Assembly (NCBI GenBank): GCA_014650015.1
Contig: BMUD01000027.1
Coordinates: 42,532-106,531, forward strand
Direction of reading: 5' to 3'
DNA from: Streptomyces griseoloalbus
GTDB lineage: Bacteria; Actinomycetota; Actinomycetes; Streptomycetales; Streptomycetaceae
DNA length: 64,000 bases
Positions 55,130 through 64,000 of the stretch are shown one piece after another. Under the pieces are notes generated by a model. That model made no database searches and was not told the origin of the DNA. It was given only the letters and a program-made list of their open reading frames with translations. Both the position numbers and the translations under genes were made by a program. The first letter of the stretch is position 1. Each line of letters opens with the position of its first letter.

Positions 55130-55486
55130 GTGCCGCGCTTTCTCTCCATGATCCGGATCGACGAGAACAACGCCCCCGCCGAGGGGCCGAGCCCCGAGCT
55201 GATGCAGCGCATGGGCGAGCTGCTCGAGGAGATGACGAAGGCCGGGGTCCTGCTGGACACCGCCGGCCTGGCGCCCACCTCCCAGGGCACCCGGGTGCAC
55301 TACGAGGGCGGCCACCTGTCCGTGACCGACGGCCCGTTCACCGAGTCGAAGGAGGTCATCGGCGGCTACGCGATGCTGCAGGCCAAGGACCAGGCCGAGG
55401 CGATCGAGTGGACCAAGCGGTTCCTGAAGGTGCACGAGCCGCACTGGACGGTGACCTGCGAGGTCCGGGAGGTCCAGGAGGCCTGA
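55130..55486 (+). CDS. YCII/DGPF-domain protein, ECF42 partner
   Basis: The 118-residue protein (MPRFLSMIRIDENNAPAEGP) has the motif DGPFTESKEVIGGYAMLQAKD that defines DGPF proteins of the YCII fold. Such genes are almost always next to ECF42 sigma factors and are their known target. Biochemical role is unknown. It starts at GTG 55130. The sigma gene follows after 65 nt. Confidence 0.93.
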   Translation: MPRFLSMIRIDENNAPAEGPSPELMQRMGELLEEMTKAGVLLDTAGLAPTSQGTRVHYEGGHLSVTDGPFTESKEVIGGYAMLQAKDQAEAIEWTKRFLKVHEPHWTVTCEVREVQEA

Positions 55487-55551
55487 CCGGGCGGTCGCTC
55501 CGTCGAGATCCTCCTTGGCTCAGCCGCCGTACGGGTGTCTGATGGTGGGCT

Positions 55552-56898
55552 GTGACACCGCAGCCCACCGCCGGCCCCCGCGGCCCGGCCCAGACCGCCG
55601 AGACCACGCAGACCGCACAGACCGCCGAGACCGCAGACACCGCGCAGGCCGTCCAGACCGCGCGGACCGTCGAGACCGTCTTCCGCATGGAGTCCCCGCG
55701 GGTGATCGCCGGCGTGACCCGTATCGTCCGGGACGTCGGTATCGCCGAGGAACTCGCGCAGGACGCGCTGGTCGCCGCGCTGGAGCAGTGGCCCAGGGAC
55801 GGGGTGCCCGACAATCCGGGCGCCTGGCTCATGGCCACCGCCCGCAACCGTGCCGTCGACCTGATCCGCCGCCGTGAGAACCACGCCCGCAAGCTGGCCG
55901 AGATCGGCCGGGACCAGCCCGCCGCGACGGCCCCGCCGGAGGAGCCCGCGGACCCGGACGACATCGACGACGACCTGCTCCGCCTCGTCTTCACCGCCTG
56001 CCACCCGGTCCTGTCCGCCGAGGCCCGGACCGCCCTCACCCTGCGGCTGCTCGGCGGCCTGACCACGACCGAGATCGCCCGCGCCTTCCTCGTCCCGGAA
56101 CCGACGGTGGCCCAGCGCATCGTGCGCGCGAAGCGCACCCTGGCGGCGAAGAACGTCGCCTTCGAGGTGCCCTACGGACCCGACCGCGAGGCCCGTCTCG
56201 GCTCGGTCCTGGACGTCATCTACCTGATCTTCAACGAGGGGTATGCCGCGACGGCCGGTGACGACTGGCTGCGCCCGGGCCTGTGCGAGGACGCGCTGCG
56301 GCTGGCCCGCGTGCTGTCCGGGCTGCTGCCGAAGGAGCCCGAAGTGCACGGCCTGACCGCGCTGCTGGAGTTCCAGGCCTCCCGCGCCGCCGCCCGCACC
56401 GGTCCGAACGGCGAACCGGTCCTCCTCAAGGACCAGAACCGCGCCCGCTGGAACCGCATGCTCATCGCGCGCGGCGTCACCGCCCTCACCCGCGCCGACG
56501 CCGGCGCCGTCGGCGCCCCGGGCCCGTACGCCCTCCAGGCGGCCATCGCCGCCTGCCACGCGCACGTGTACCGCTACGAGGAGACCGACTGGCACCGCAT
56601 CGCCACCCTGTACGCCCTCCTCGCCGCCCGCGCCCCCTCCCCGGTCGTCGAACTCAACCGCGCGGTCGCCGTCTCCATGGCCGAGGGGCCCGCCGCCGCG
56701 CTGCCCCTCGTCGACGCCCTGACGGACGTACCGGCGCTGCGGGACTACCACCTGCTGCCGAGCGTCCGCGGCGACCTGCTGGCCCGCCTCGGCCGTACGG
56801 GGGAGGCGCGGGCGGAGTTCGCGCGGGCGGCGTCGCTGACGCGCAACGAACGCGAACGGGAGCTGCTGCTGCGCCGGGCGGCGGAGGCCGGCGGGTGA
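55552..56898 (+). CDS. ECF42-type RNA polymerase sigma factor with C-terminal extension
   Basis: The 448-residue protein has sigma2 (VFRMESPRVIAGVTRIVRDV, NPGAWLMATARNRAVDLIRR) and sigma4 (TLRLLGGLTTTEIARAFLVP, EPTVAQRIVRAK) within about 230 residues. An extension of about 220 residues with a helical-repeat character follows (NEGYAATAGDDWLRPGLCED, YRYEETDWHRIATLYALLAA, VELNRAVAVSMAEGP). This is the ECF42 layout, where the extension takes the place of a classical anti-sigma factor. It starts at GTG 55552. Confidence 0.93.
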   Translation: MTPQPTAGPRGPAQTAETTQTAQTAETADTAQAVQTARTVETVFRMESPRVIAGVTRIVRDVGIAEELAQDALVAALEQWPRDGVPDNPGAWLMATARNRAVDLIRRRENHARKLAEIGRDQPAATAPPEEPADPDDIDDDLLRLVFTACHPVLSAEARTALTLRLLGGLTTTEIARAFLVPEPTVAQRIVRAKRTLAAKNVAFEVPYGPDREARLGSVLDVIYLIFNEGYAATAGDDWLRPGLCEDALRLARVLSGLLPKEPEVHGLTALLEFQASRAAARTGPNGEPVLLKDQNRARWNRMLIARGVTALTRADAGAVGAPGPYALQAAIAACHAHVYRYEETDWHRIATLYALLAARAPSPVVELNRAVAVSMAEGPAAALPLVDALTDVPALRDYHLLPSVRGDLLARLGRTGEARAEFARAASLTRNERERELLLRRAAEAGG

Positions 56899-58083
56899 TC
56901 ACCGCGCCGGGTGGCCGAGCAGCATGGTCGGGGCGCCCTCGACGCGGGTCAGGAACACCGTGACCGACGCGGAGCCGTGCGGCTTGGGCAGGACCTTGCG
57001 GCGCAGTTCCTCCGGTTCGACCGCCGAGCCGCGCTTCTTGACGGTCAGCGTGCCGATCCCCCGCTCGCGCAGCAGCGCCTTCAGCTTCTTGACGTTGAAG
57101 GGGAGCCGGTCGGTGAGCTCGTAGGCGGTGGCGTACGGCGTCGGGCGGTGCTCGTCCGCGGTGACGTAGGCGATCGTCGCGTCGATGAGCCCGCCGTCGA
57201 GCTGTTCGGCGACCTCCGCGACGAGGTGCGCCCGGATGACGGCACCGTCGGGCTCGTACAGGTACCGGCCGGGCGGGCGGACCGCGGGGTCGGGCAGGCC
57301 GCGGGAGACCAGGGTGCGCGGGCCGGGGAGGAGGGTCGCCCGGACCGCCGCCGAACCGGTCCCCTCACCTGTGCCGAACCACAGCACGGCCTCCTTCACG
57401 TCCCCGCCGTCCGAGATCCACTCGGCCTGCGCGTCACCGGGGACCGCCTCGTGCGGGATGCCCGGCGCGACCTTCAGCGCGGCGGCACGGGAGGCGGTGC
57501 GGGCCGCCTCGACCGCCCAGGACAGCGGGGGTGAGTACGCCTCGGGGTCGAAGATGCGGCCCCGGCCGCCGCGCCGGGCCGGGTCGACGAAGACGGCGTC
57601 GTAAGCGGCCGTGTCCACCTCCGTCACGTCCGCCTCCCGCACCTCGATGAGGTCCGCGAGCCCGAGCGCCTCGGCGTTGGCCCGGGCCGCCGCGGCGGTG
57701 AGCGGGTCGCGGTCCACCGCCAGTACCCGGACACCGGCGCGGGCCAGGGCGATGGCGTCCCCGCCGATCCCGCAGCACAGGTCGGCCACGGAGGTCACGC
57801 CCAGCTCCCGGAACCGCCGTGCCCGGTAGGCCGCCACGCTCGCCCGGGTCGACTGCTCCACCCCGTTGGCCGTGAAGAACATCCGCCGGGCGTCCTGCGC
57901 CCCGAACTTCGCCACCGCCCGCTGCCGCAGCCGGGCCTGACCCAGCGCCGCCGACACCAGAGCGGCGGGGTGCTCGCGGCGCAGCCGGGTCGCGACGGCG
58001 AGTTCGTGCGCCGGGTCGGTGTCGCGCACCTCGTCGAGGAGGGCGCGGCCTTCGGGGGTGAGGAGGGGGGCGAGGTCGGTCAC
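56899..58083 (-). CDS. Class I SAM-dependent methyltransferase with THUMP-like C-terminal domain
   Basis: The 394-residue protein has the SAM-binding motif VADLCCGIGGDAIALARAGV and an acidic motif II (VLAVDRDPLT). The catalytic-type motif VFVDPARRGGRGR is also present. The C-terminal domain has FNVKKLKALLRERGIGTLTV and VKKRGSAVEPEELRRKV. The architecture matches a conserved actinobacterial RNA-methyltransferase-like family; the substrate is unknown. GTG 58083 is the best start. It is divergent from the deacetylase gene. Confidence 0.88.
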   Translation of the reverse strand: MTDLAPLLTPEGRALLDEVRDTDPAHELAVATRLRREHPAALVSAALGQARLRQRAVAKFGAQDARRMFFTANGVEQSTRASVAAYRARRFRELGVTSVADLCCGIGGDAIALARAGVRVLAVDRDPLTAAAARANAEALGLADLIEVREADVTEVDTAAYDAVFVDPARRGGRGRIFDPEAYSPPLSWAVEAARTASRAAALKVAPGIPHEAVPGDAQAEWISDGGDVKEAVLWFGTGEGTGSAAVRATLLPGPRTLVSRGLPDPAVRPPGRYLYEPDGAVIRAHLVAEVAEQLDGGLIDATIAYVTADEHRPTPYATAYELTDRLPFNVKKLKALLRERGIGTLTVKKRGSAVEPEELRRKVLPKPHGSASVTVFLTRVEGAPTMLLGHPAR

Positions 58084-58173
58084 CGGCTCATTGTGGGCCA
58101 GTCGGTGGACCGTACGCCTCCGGCCGCGGTGTCGGACCGGGTTCCCGGCGGCGGACTGCGAGGATCCGGCCCC

Positions 58174-59106
58174 ATGAGAGCAGTAGGACAAAATGACAAA
58201 TTGTGGGGCAGGTGGCAGTCGCCGGGCGGCGTGCGGATCGGCCTGGCGGTACTCGCTCTCGCCGCCCTCGCCCCGGGCTGCGGGCAGGGCGGCACCGAGG
58301 TGGAACCGGCGGGCGGCCAGCAGCCCCTCGAGGCGCCCCCGGCCCGCGCACTCGACGCCTACGCCACCACACTGCGCGCCGCGCACGCCGCGAGGGTCGC
58401 CGCCGCCCGACGCTGGGGCCTGGAACGGGTGCCCCTGACCGCCCCGCCGCCCCCGGCGAAGAAGCCGAGGATCACCACCCGCGACGGCTTCGAGGTCGAC
58501 GGCCACCGGCGACTGGGCCTCCCCCCGGTCTTCACCACCGTCCCCACCAAGGAGAAGGTCGTCTTCCTCACCATCGACGACGGCGCCGAGAAGGACCCGG
58601 CGTTCCTGCGGATGATGAGCGAGCTGAGGATCCCGTACACCGCCTTCCTCAGTGACTACCTCGTCAAGCAGGACTACGGCTACTTCGAGAAGATGCGGGA
58701 CGGGGGCGTCGGCCTGCACAACCACACCCTCCACCACCCCTACCTGCCCGCCCTGTCCCACGCCCGCCAGAAGCGCGAGATCTGCGGCATGCAGGAGGTG
58801 ATCGAGAAGCGCTACGGCAAGCGCCCCGTCCTCTTCCGCCCGCCCTACGGCAACTACAACAAGGCCACCCTGCGCGCTGCCAAGGCCTGCGGCATCAGGT
58901 ACGCCCCGCTCTGGAACGCGGAGGTCTTCGCCGACCGCTGGGAGTACCGCGAGTGGGACCGCGCACTGCATCCCGGCGACATCGTCCTCACCCACTTCCG
59001 TGGGCGCGAGGAATGGAAGGGCACGATGCGGGACATGGTCCGCCGCTTCCTGAACAAGGTCACGGCCGAGGGCTACGCGGTGGGGCGGCTGGAGGACTAC
59101 CTGTGA
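58174..59106 (+). CDS. Polysaccharide deacetylase lipoprotein (NodB domain)
   Basis: CE4 deacetylases remove N-acetyl groups from peptidoglycan or other glycans. The 310-residue protein has a signal ending in the lipobox LAPGC. The NodB motifs follow: VFLTIDDGAEKD (motif 1 with the Asp pair), LHNHTLHHPYL (motif 2, metal His), and RPPYGNYN (motif 3). A late DIVLTHF (motif 5-like) completes it. It starts at ATG 58174. Together with the LCP gene it points to envelope modification here. Confidence 0.9.
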   Translation: MRAVGQNDKLWGRWQSPGGVRIGLAVLALAALAPGCGQGGTEVEPAGGQQPLEAPPARALDAYATTLRAAHAARVAAARRWGLERVPLTAPPPPAKKPRITTRDGFEVDGHRRLGLPPVFTTVPTKEKVVFLTIDDGAEKDPAFLRMMSELRIPYTAFLSDYLVKQDYGYFEKMRDGGVGLHNHTLHHPYLPALSHARQKREICGMQEVIEKRYGKRPVLFRPPYGNYNKATLRAAKACGIRYAPLWNAEVFADRWEYREWDRALHPGDIVLTHFRGREEWKGTMRDMVRRFLNKVTAEGYAVGRLEDYL

Positions 59107-59180
59107 GGCGCCGGGCGGCCCCGCGAGCCGCTCTCCTCACGGCTGCCGCCCTACTGACGGCGCTGGGGCCTGTCCGACCG

Positions 59181-59299
59181 GTCGCTGACGAGCACCGCGC
59201 ACCTTCCGGCCCGTCCGGCGGTCACTGACGAACACCCGTCACCTTCCGTCACGTCCGGCGGTCACTGACGAGCACCGCGCACCTTCAGCCCGTCCGGCG
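59181..59299. repeat. Three 40-bp tandem repeats
   Basis: Units at 59181-59220, 59221-59260 and 59261-59299 share GTCaCTGACGAgCACC, CACCTTCcg and a terminal CGTCCGGCG. The first and third are closer to each other than to the middle one. They run directly into the dispersed element that follows. Confidence 0.85.
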
Positions 59300-59357
59300 T
59301 TTGAGGACGAGGCCCGTTCAGGGCCGAAGCGGGGGCCCGGGGGCGGCAGCCCCCGAA
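59290..59357. repeat. Dispersed Streptomyces intergenic element with GC-rich hairpin
   Basis: The sequence begins CCGTCCGGCGTTTGAGGACG and continues through GGCCGAAGCGGGGGC to the hairpin CGGGGGC-GGCA-GCCCCCG (59338-59355). I recognise this as a very common intergenic motif in Streptomyces genomes. It may serve as a terminator after the deacetylase gene. Confidence 0.65.
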
Positions 59358-59433
59358 GACGGTCACAGCGACACCACCAGCCGCACAACCACGTGCGAAA
59401 AACCGCCCCCACCCCGCGACGCGCCGCAGGCAA

Positions 59434-59460
59434 TTGGCACTCCGCTTGACCGAGTGCTAA
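59434..59460 (+). promoter_or_regulatory. CIRCE element 1 (HrcA operator)
   Basis: TTGGCACTC-N9-GAGTGCTAA matches the CIRCE consensus with one mismatch. It overlaps the -35 of the groES promoter, so HrcA bound here would block initiation except on heat shock. Confidence 0.92.
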
Positions 59461-59475
59461 TCCCGGTCATAGTCT
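59446..59475 (+). promoter_or_regulatory. groES-groEL1 promoter
   Basis: TTGACC (59446-59451) lies in the spacer of CIRCE 1, and TAGTCT (59470-59475) follows 18 nt later. It is a good housekeeping-type promoter between the two operators. Confidence 0.75.
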
Positions 59476-59481
59476 CAGGTC

Positions 59482-59506
59482 TGGCACTCCCCCCTGGAGA
59501 GTGCCA
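59482..59506 (+). promoter_or_regulatory. CIRCE element 2 (HrcA operator)
   Basis: TGGCACTC-N9-GAGTGCCA is a second CIRCE, downstream of the -10 and about 100 nt before groES. Its arms are perfectly complementary. Confidence 0.88.
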
Positions 59507-59607
59507 ACACACGCGACGGGCAGGTCCGGCACCCGCGACGACGGATCCACCTGGTCGCCACCTCAGACAGTTAACCCCGTGAGATCTCCGAAGGGGGAGG
59601 TCGGATC

Positions 59608-59916
59608 GTGACGACCGCCAGCTCCAAGGTTGCCATCAAGCCGCTCGAGGACCGCATTGTGGTCCAGCCGCTCGACGCCGAGCAGACCACGGCTTCGGGC
59701 CTGGTCATTCCGGACACCGCCAAGGAGAAGCCCCAGGAGGGCGTCGTCCTGGCCATCGGTCCGGGCCGTATCGAGGACGGCAAGCGCGTCGAACTCGACG
59801 TGAAGGTCGGCGACGTCGTTCTGTACAGCAAGTACGGCGGCACCGAAGTGAAGTACAACGGCGAGGAGTACCTCGTCCTCTCGGCCCGCGACGTGCTCGC
59901 GATCGTCGAGAAGTAA
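59608..59916 (+). CDS. groES: Co-chaperonin GroES
   Basis: GroES is the lid of the GroEL chamber. The 102-residue protein has the core [21 protein letters not shown] with the mobile loop, [10 protein letters not shown] and [20 protein letters not shown]. It starts at GTG 59608. It is co-transcribed with groEL1, from which 150 nt with short repeats separate it. Confidence 0.98.
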   Translation: MTTASSKVAIKPLEDRIVVQPLDAEQTTASGLVIPDTAKEKPQEGVVLAIGPGRIEDGKRVELDVKVGDVVLYSKYGGTEVKYNGEEYLVLSARDVLAIVEK

Positions 59917-59925
59917 GTCACTTCG

Positions 59926-59961
59926 AATCACTCGAAGCGCTTGAAGCACTCGAAGCATTCG
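59926..59961 (+). repeat. Four 9-bp degenerate repeats between groES and groEL1
   Basis: AATCACTCG, AAGCGCTTG, AAGCACTCG and AAGCATTCG follow one another without gaps, 9 nt after the groES stop. A related AAGTCACTTCG precedes them. The complementary CTTCGA/TCGAAG pieces could fold. Confidence 0.75.
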
Positions 59962-60006
59962 ATGTGCTTTTGCTCAAACTGCGCCCCTGGCCCCAGCATC
60001 CGATAA

Positions 60007-61692
<1,686 letters not shown>

Positions 61693-61718
61693 CGACGTAA
61701 CGTCGACAGCGCCTGAGT

Positions 61719-61760
61719 AAGGCCCGGCACCCCGAGCGCGCGAGCGGGGTGCCGGGCCTT
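61719..61760 (+). terminator. Intrinsic terminator after groEL1
   Basis: A perfect 16-bp stem (61719-61734 with 61745-61760) begins AAGGCCCGGCACCCCG and has a 10-nt loop. Its 3' end is TT. It starts 26 nt after the groEL1 stop. Confidence 0.85.
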
Positions 61761-61892
61761 CGCCGTTCCCCCGGCACCCCGCGACGGACCCTTCCGCGAA
61801 GGACGTCGGCCGATCACGGAACCACCGGAACGGACAGCGGCGACCTATCCACCGGACGAGCCGGAGCAAGCCGAAGCTGGAGGGGGACGGCG

Positions 61893-62942
61893 ATGAGCCA
61901 GGTGCTCTACGGGGAACAGTCCCGCAATCCGTTGGCGCGGACCGTGGAACTCACCGAGGACCGGCTGCGCAGAGGCGTCAGGACGACACCGCTGGAGGAG
62001 CTGAACCTCGGCGCCATGGCCGAAGCGTTCCTGCGGGGGTGCTGGCTCGGTGGCCGTGGCACCGAACGCCCCCTGGAGTCGCTGACGCAGGGCCCCGGTG
62101 TCGTCCCGGTCACCCGCGTGACCGGCACCACCACGCCCCTGAAGGTGCGTAGGACCGCCGACTTCGCCCGCGCGCTGGGCGATCTGGCGGTGCGCGGGTG
62201 CGGCGGGCCGCACCAGGTGGCCGCTCTCGCCGCACGGGCGCAGGCGGAGGGCGTACCGCTGTGGATCGCGCGGCGGTACGCGCCGGGCCCCGCCGGACCG
62301 GTGGCCGTCGCCGTGGACCGGCGCCTGGTACGCGTGGACGTCTGGGGCCCGCACGCTCCCGCCGTACGGCTCAGGGCACCGTACGGCTTCCGCGGCGACT
62401 CCACCGACCCGGGCAGCGGCCTGCTCATGACCGTCGGTGACGTCACCGCGCGGCTCGACCTGCGCAAGAGGCTCCGCAAGTCCAAGAGCAGCGTGGAGAT
62501 AGGCCTGCCCGACCGGCACTGGACGCTGCGGCGCGAGAACGCGGTGAGCTCGTGGCTGCTGCGCGACGACCGGCGCATCGCGTTGCTCACCCGCCCGTCA
62601 CGAGGGTCGGCCCCCATACCGGGCACCGTGCTGCTGCCGCTGGCCGCCGTGCACCACGAGAGCCCCGACCCCCTGGACGCGGTCATGGCCCACGCGGTCG
62701 CCGTGTCCTTCGGTCTCGGGGACACGACGGGCCTGGCCAGGTTCCGATCCGCGCGCCGCCAGGAGTTGGAGACCGAGACCTGGGAGCGCCCCTGGTACAG
62801 CAACCTCGGCACCGGCCGCGACGACAACGAGTCCGGCGGCGGTGACGGCTGGGGCAGCGACGGCGGCGACGCGGGCGACGGCGGCGGAGGAGGCGGCGGT
62901 GACGGGGGCGGTGACGGGGGCGGCGGAGGCGGCGGCGATTAG
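61893..62942 (+). CDS. Unknown protein with Gly/Asp-rich C-terminal tail
   Basis: The 349-residue product starts MSQVLYGEQSRNPLARTVEL behind GGAGGGGGAC. The first 300 residues look folded, with no signal or membrane segment (VPVTRVTGTTTPLKVRRTAD, RAPYGFRGDSTDPGSGLLMT). About 45 residues of Gly and Asp follow. I do not recognise the family. It stands alone between groEL1 and a toxin-antitoxin pair. Confidence 0.75.
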   Translation: MSQVLYGEQSRNPLARTVELTEDRLRRGVRTTPLEELNLGAMAEAFLRGCWLGGRGTERPLESLTQGPGVVPVTRVTGTTTPLKVRRTADFARALGDLAVRGCGGPHQVAALAARAQAEGVPLWIARRYAPGPAGPVAVAVDRRLVRVDVWGPHAPAVRLRAPYGFRGDSTDPGSGLLMTVGDVTARLDLRKRLRKSKSSVEIGLPDRHWTLRRENAVSSWLLRDDRRIALLTRPSRGSAPIPGTVLLPLAAVHHESPDPLDAVMAHAVAVSFGLGDTTGLARFRSARRQELETETWERPWYSNLGTGRDDNESGGGDGWGSDGGDAGDGGGGGGGDGGGDGGGGGGGD

Positions 62943-63234
62943 CCGGGCGGGCACCGGAGGCGACCGGGCGGGCGGCGTACGCACGCCGTCCGCGCCGGTC
63001 CCGTCAGCCGTCCTGCCACAGCAGGAACCGGACCGGTTCCGCCAGTGCCGCCCGTGCTCCTTCGAAGTCCCCCAGCCGCGCGGCACGGTGACACCCGGGC
63101 CGGTCACCACTCCTCCTTGTCCCGCCAGCCGGGACGGAAATCCCGGCCGGGGAAGCACGAGGCCATGCGACTCGTACCGGATCCTTGTACCATACCGATG
63201 GGTACGGCCTGTACCAGTTCACGGAGGAGGGATT
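62943..63234. other. Gap upstream of the YefM/YoeB genes with a possible reverse-strand relic
   Basis: No complete gene was found. On the reverse strand, a frame ending at 63004 reads AARLGDFEGARAALAEPVRF then LLWQDG, which looks like a real C terminus. The frame upstream does not look like one protein, so a gene remnant is possible. Confidence 0.25.
63186..63215 (+). promoter_or_regulatory. Probable YefM-YoeB operator
   Basis: TGTACC (63186-63191), GGTACG (63201-63206) and TGTACC (63210-63215) lie just before the antitoxin start. TGTACA-like hexamers are the known binding units of YefM-YoeB complexes, so the array probably mediates autorepression. Confidence 0.5.
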
Positions 63235-63513
63235 GTGTCCATCACCGCCAGCGAGGCCCGGGCCAGGCTTTTCCCGCTGATCCAGCAGGTCAACGACGAT
63301 CATGAGCCGGTGGAGATCACCTCCAGAGGCGGCAACGCCATACTGATGTCGGCCGACGACTTCCGTTCCTGGCAGGAGACCGTCTACCTGCTGCGTTCGC
63401 CGGCCAATGCCGCCCACCTCATGGCGGCCGTCGCCGCGGACAAGGCCGCCGACACCCCGGTGATCACCAGGAGCATGGCGGAGCTGGAGGCCATGGCGGA
63501 GGACGGCGAGTGA
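63235..63513 (+). CDS. yefM: YefM/Phd-family antitoxin
   Basis: The 92-residue antitoxin ([20 protein letters not shown]) has the YefM/Phd DNA-binding N terminus with [22 protein letters not shown]-terminal toxin-binding helix region follows ([13 protein letters not shown] and later MAELEAMAE). GTG 63235 has GGAGGAGG upstream. It overlaps the toxin gene by 4 nt. Confidence 0.92.
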   Translation: MSITASEARARLFPLIQQVNDDHEPVEITSRGGNAILMSADDFRSWQETVYLLRSPANAAHLMAAVAADKAADTPVITRSMAELEAMAEDGE

Positions 63514-63767
63514 GGGACGTCCGGTTCCGTCCCACCGGGTGGGAGGACCTGCTGTACTGGCAGGCCGCCGAAAAGAAGCTGTTCCGCAAGCTCATCCGCC
63601 TGATCGGGGAGATTCAGCGTGACCCCTTCACCGGCATCGGCAAACCGGAGCCGCTGAAGGGCGACCTGTCGGGCTACTGGTCACGCCGGATCGACGACGA
63701 GCACCGCCTCGTCTACCGGGCCACCGAGAAGGAAGTCGTGATCATCAAGGCCCGGTACCACTACTGA
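63510..63767 (+). CDS. yoeB: YoeB/Txe-family mRNA endoribonuclease toxin
   Basis: YoeB cleaves mRNA in the ribosomal A site. The 85-residue toxin has the RelE-like fold with [39 protein letters not shown] and the C-terminal His-Tyr of ARYHY needed for catalysis. Glu and Arg residues of the active site are present. It starts at GTG 63510 inside the antitoxin gene. Confidence 0.93.
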   Translation: MRDVRFRPTGWEDLLYWQAAEKKLFRKLIRLIGEIQRDPFTGIGKPEPLKGDLSGYWSRRIDDEHRLVYRATEKEVVIIKARYHY

Positions 63768-63788
63768 CGGACCAGGTCCTTCCGCGGC

Positions 63789-64000
63789 TCACCCGCGGAC
63801 CGGTACGGCGGGTGCCACGGCCCACACCGTCTTGCCGGGGGCGCCGGGGCGTGGGGCCGTTCCCCACTCCTCGGCCAGGGCGGCGACGAGGAGGAGCCCC
63901 CGGCCGCCGTCCCCGTTATGTTTTCCGCGGTCCTGCAACGGGGCCGCTGGCCTCCGGGCCCGGCATGACTGTGTCCCCCTGTCGAAGGCATGACCTGGGG
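63789..64000 (-). CDS. ATP-binding regulatory protein, C-terminal end (partial)
   Basis: The reverse strand is open from the window end to a TGA at 63789-63791. It reads GDGGRGLLLVAALAEEWGTA, then PGKTVWAVAPAVPVRG. This is the G2 box and C terminus of the GHKL ATPase proteins common in streptomycetes. The stretch before the G2 box (RRPAAPLQDRGKHN) is less typical. The start lies beyond the window. Confidence 0.75.
   Translation of the reverse strand, partial: PGHAFDRGTQSCRARRPAAPLQDRGKHNGDGGRGLLLVAALAEEWGTAPRPGAPGKTVWAVAPAVPVRG

Overview
The window is chromosomal DNA from a Streptomyces (or very close actinomycete). It is very GC-rich, uses many GTG starts, and carries the actinobacterial S10-spc-alpha ribosomal gene order followed by truA, rplM-rpsI, glmM, coaA, glmS, acpS, nnr, alr, the t6A genes and groES-groEL1 with a His-rich GroEL tail. 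Whole-protein similarity to Streptomyces ribosomal proteins, SecY, CoaA and TruA is evident by eye. Most of the window is core chromosome. No rRNA, tRNA, CRISPR or prophage was recognised.

Layout. 1-12.4 kb: end of the S10 operon (rpsC tail, rplP, rpmC, rpsQ), the spc operon (rplN to rplO), secY-adk, map, infA-rpmJ and the alpha operon (rpsM, rpsK, rpoA, rplQ), with hairpins at the operon boundaries. 12.5-23.6 kb: truA, then an envelope locus resembling poly-gamma-glutamate synthesis (divergent lipoprotein, CapA-like lipoprotein, a two-HAMP membrane protein, PgsB-like ligase, PgsC-like membrane protein, NlpC/P60 peptidase), followed by an anchored secreted protein and a polytopic mannosyltransferase-like protein. 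23.6-26.5 kb: rplM-rpsI and glmM.

26.5-32.2 kb is the most striking accessory element: a 1652-residue exported polymorphic toxin (signal peptide, ricin-type lectin, about 600 residues of Ala-rich coiled coil, Hint autoprotease, C-terminal RNase A-like toxin) with its probable immunity gene 3 nt downstream. 32.6-40 kb: DUF389 protein and coaA, a lipoprotein, glmS, an XRE/DUF397/ATPase regulatory trio, a candidate MITE and acpS. 40-46.6 kb: a SigB-type sigma factor, an IS630 remnant, an alpha/beta hydrolase, a secreted beta-helix protein under a LacI-type operator, nnr and alr.

46.7-52.2 kb: alpha/beta hydrolase, tsaE, an iron-box-controlled small protein, a degenerate L,D-transpeptidase-like protein, and tsaB-rimI-tsaD plus a coupled small ORF. 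52.7-59.1 kb: LacI regulator with a perfect 15-bp palindrome next to it, an LCP protein, a DGPF/ECF42 sigma pair with a matching promoter, a THUMP-like methyltransferase and a polysaccharide deacetylase lipoprotein. 59.2-64 kb: tandem and dispersed repeats, groES-groEL1 under two CIRCE elements, an unknown Gly/Asp-tailed protein, a YefM/YoeB toxin-antitoxin pair, and the 3' end of an ATP-binding regulator.

Themes: translation and its quality control (ribosome, IF-1, MAP, t6A), cell-wall precursor supply (GlmM, GlmS, Alr, LCP, NlpC/P60, deacetylase), and regulation by sigma factors. Polymorphic toxin and PGA-like loci are the best candidates for unexplored biology.
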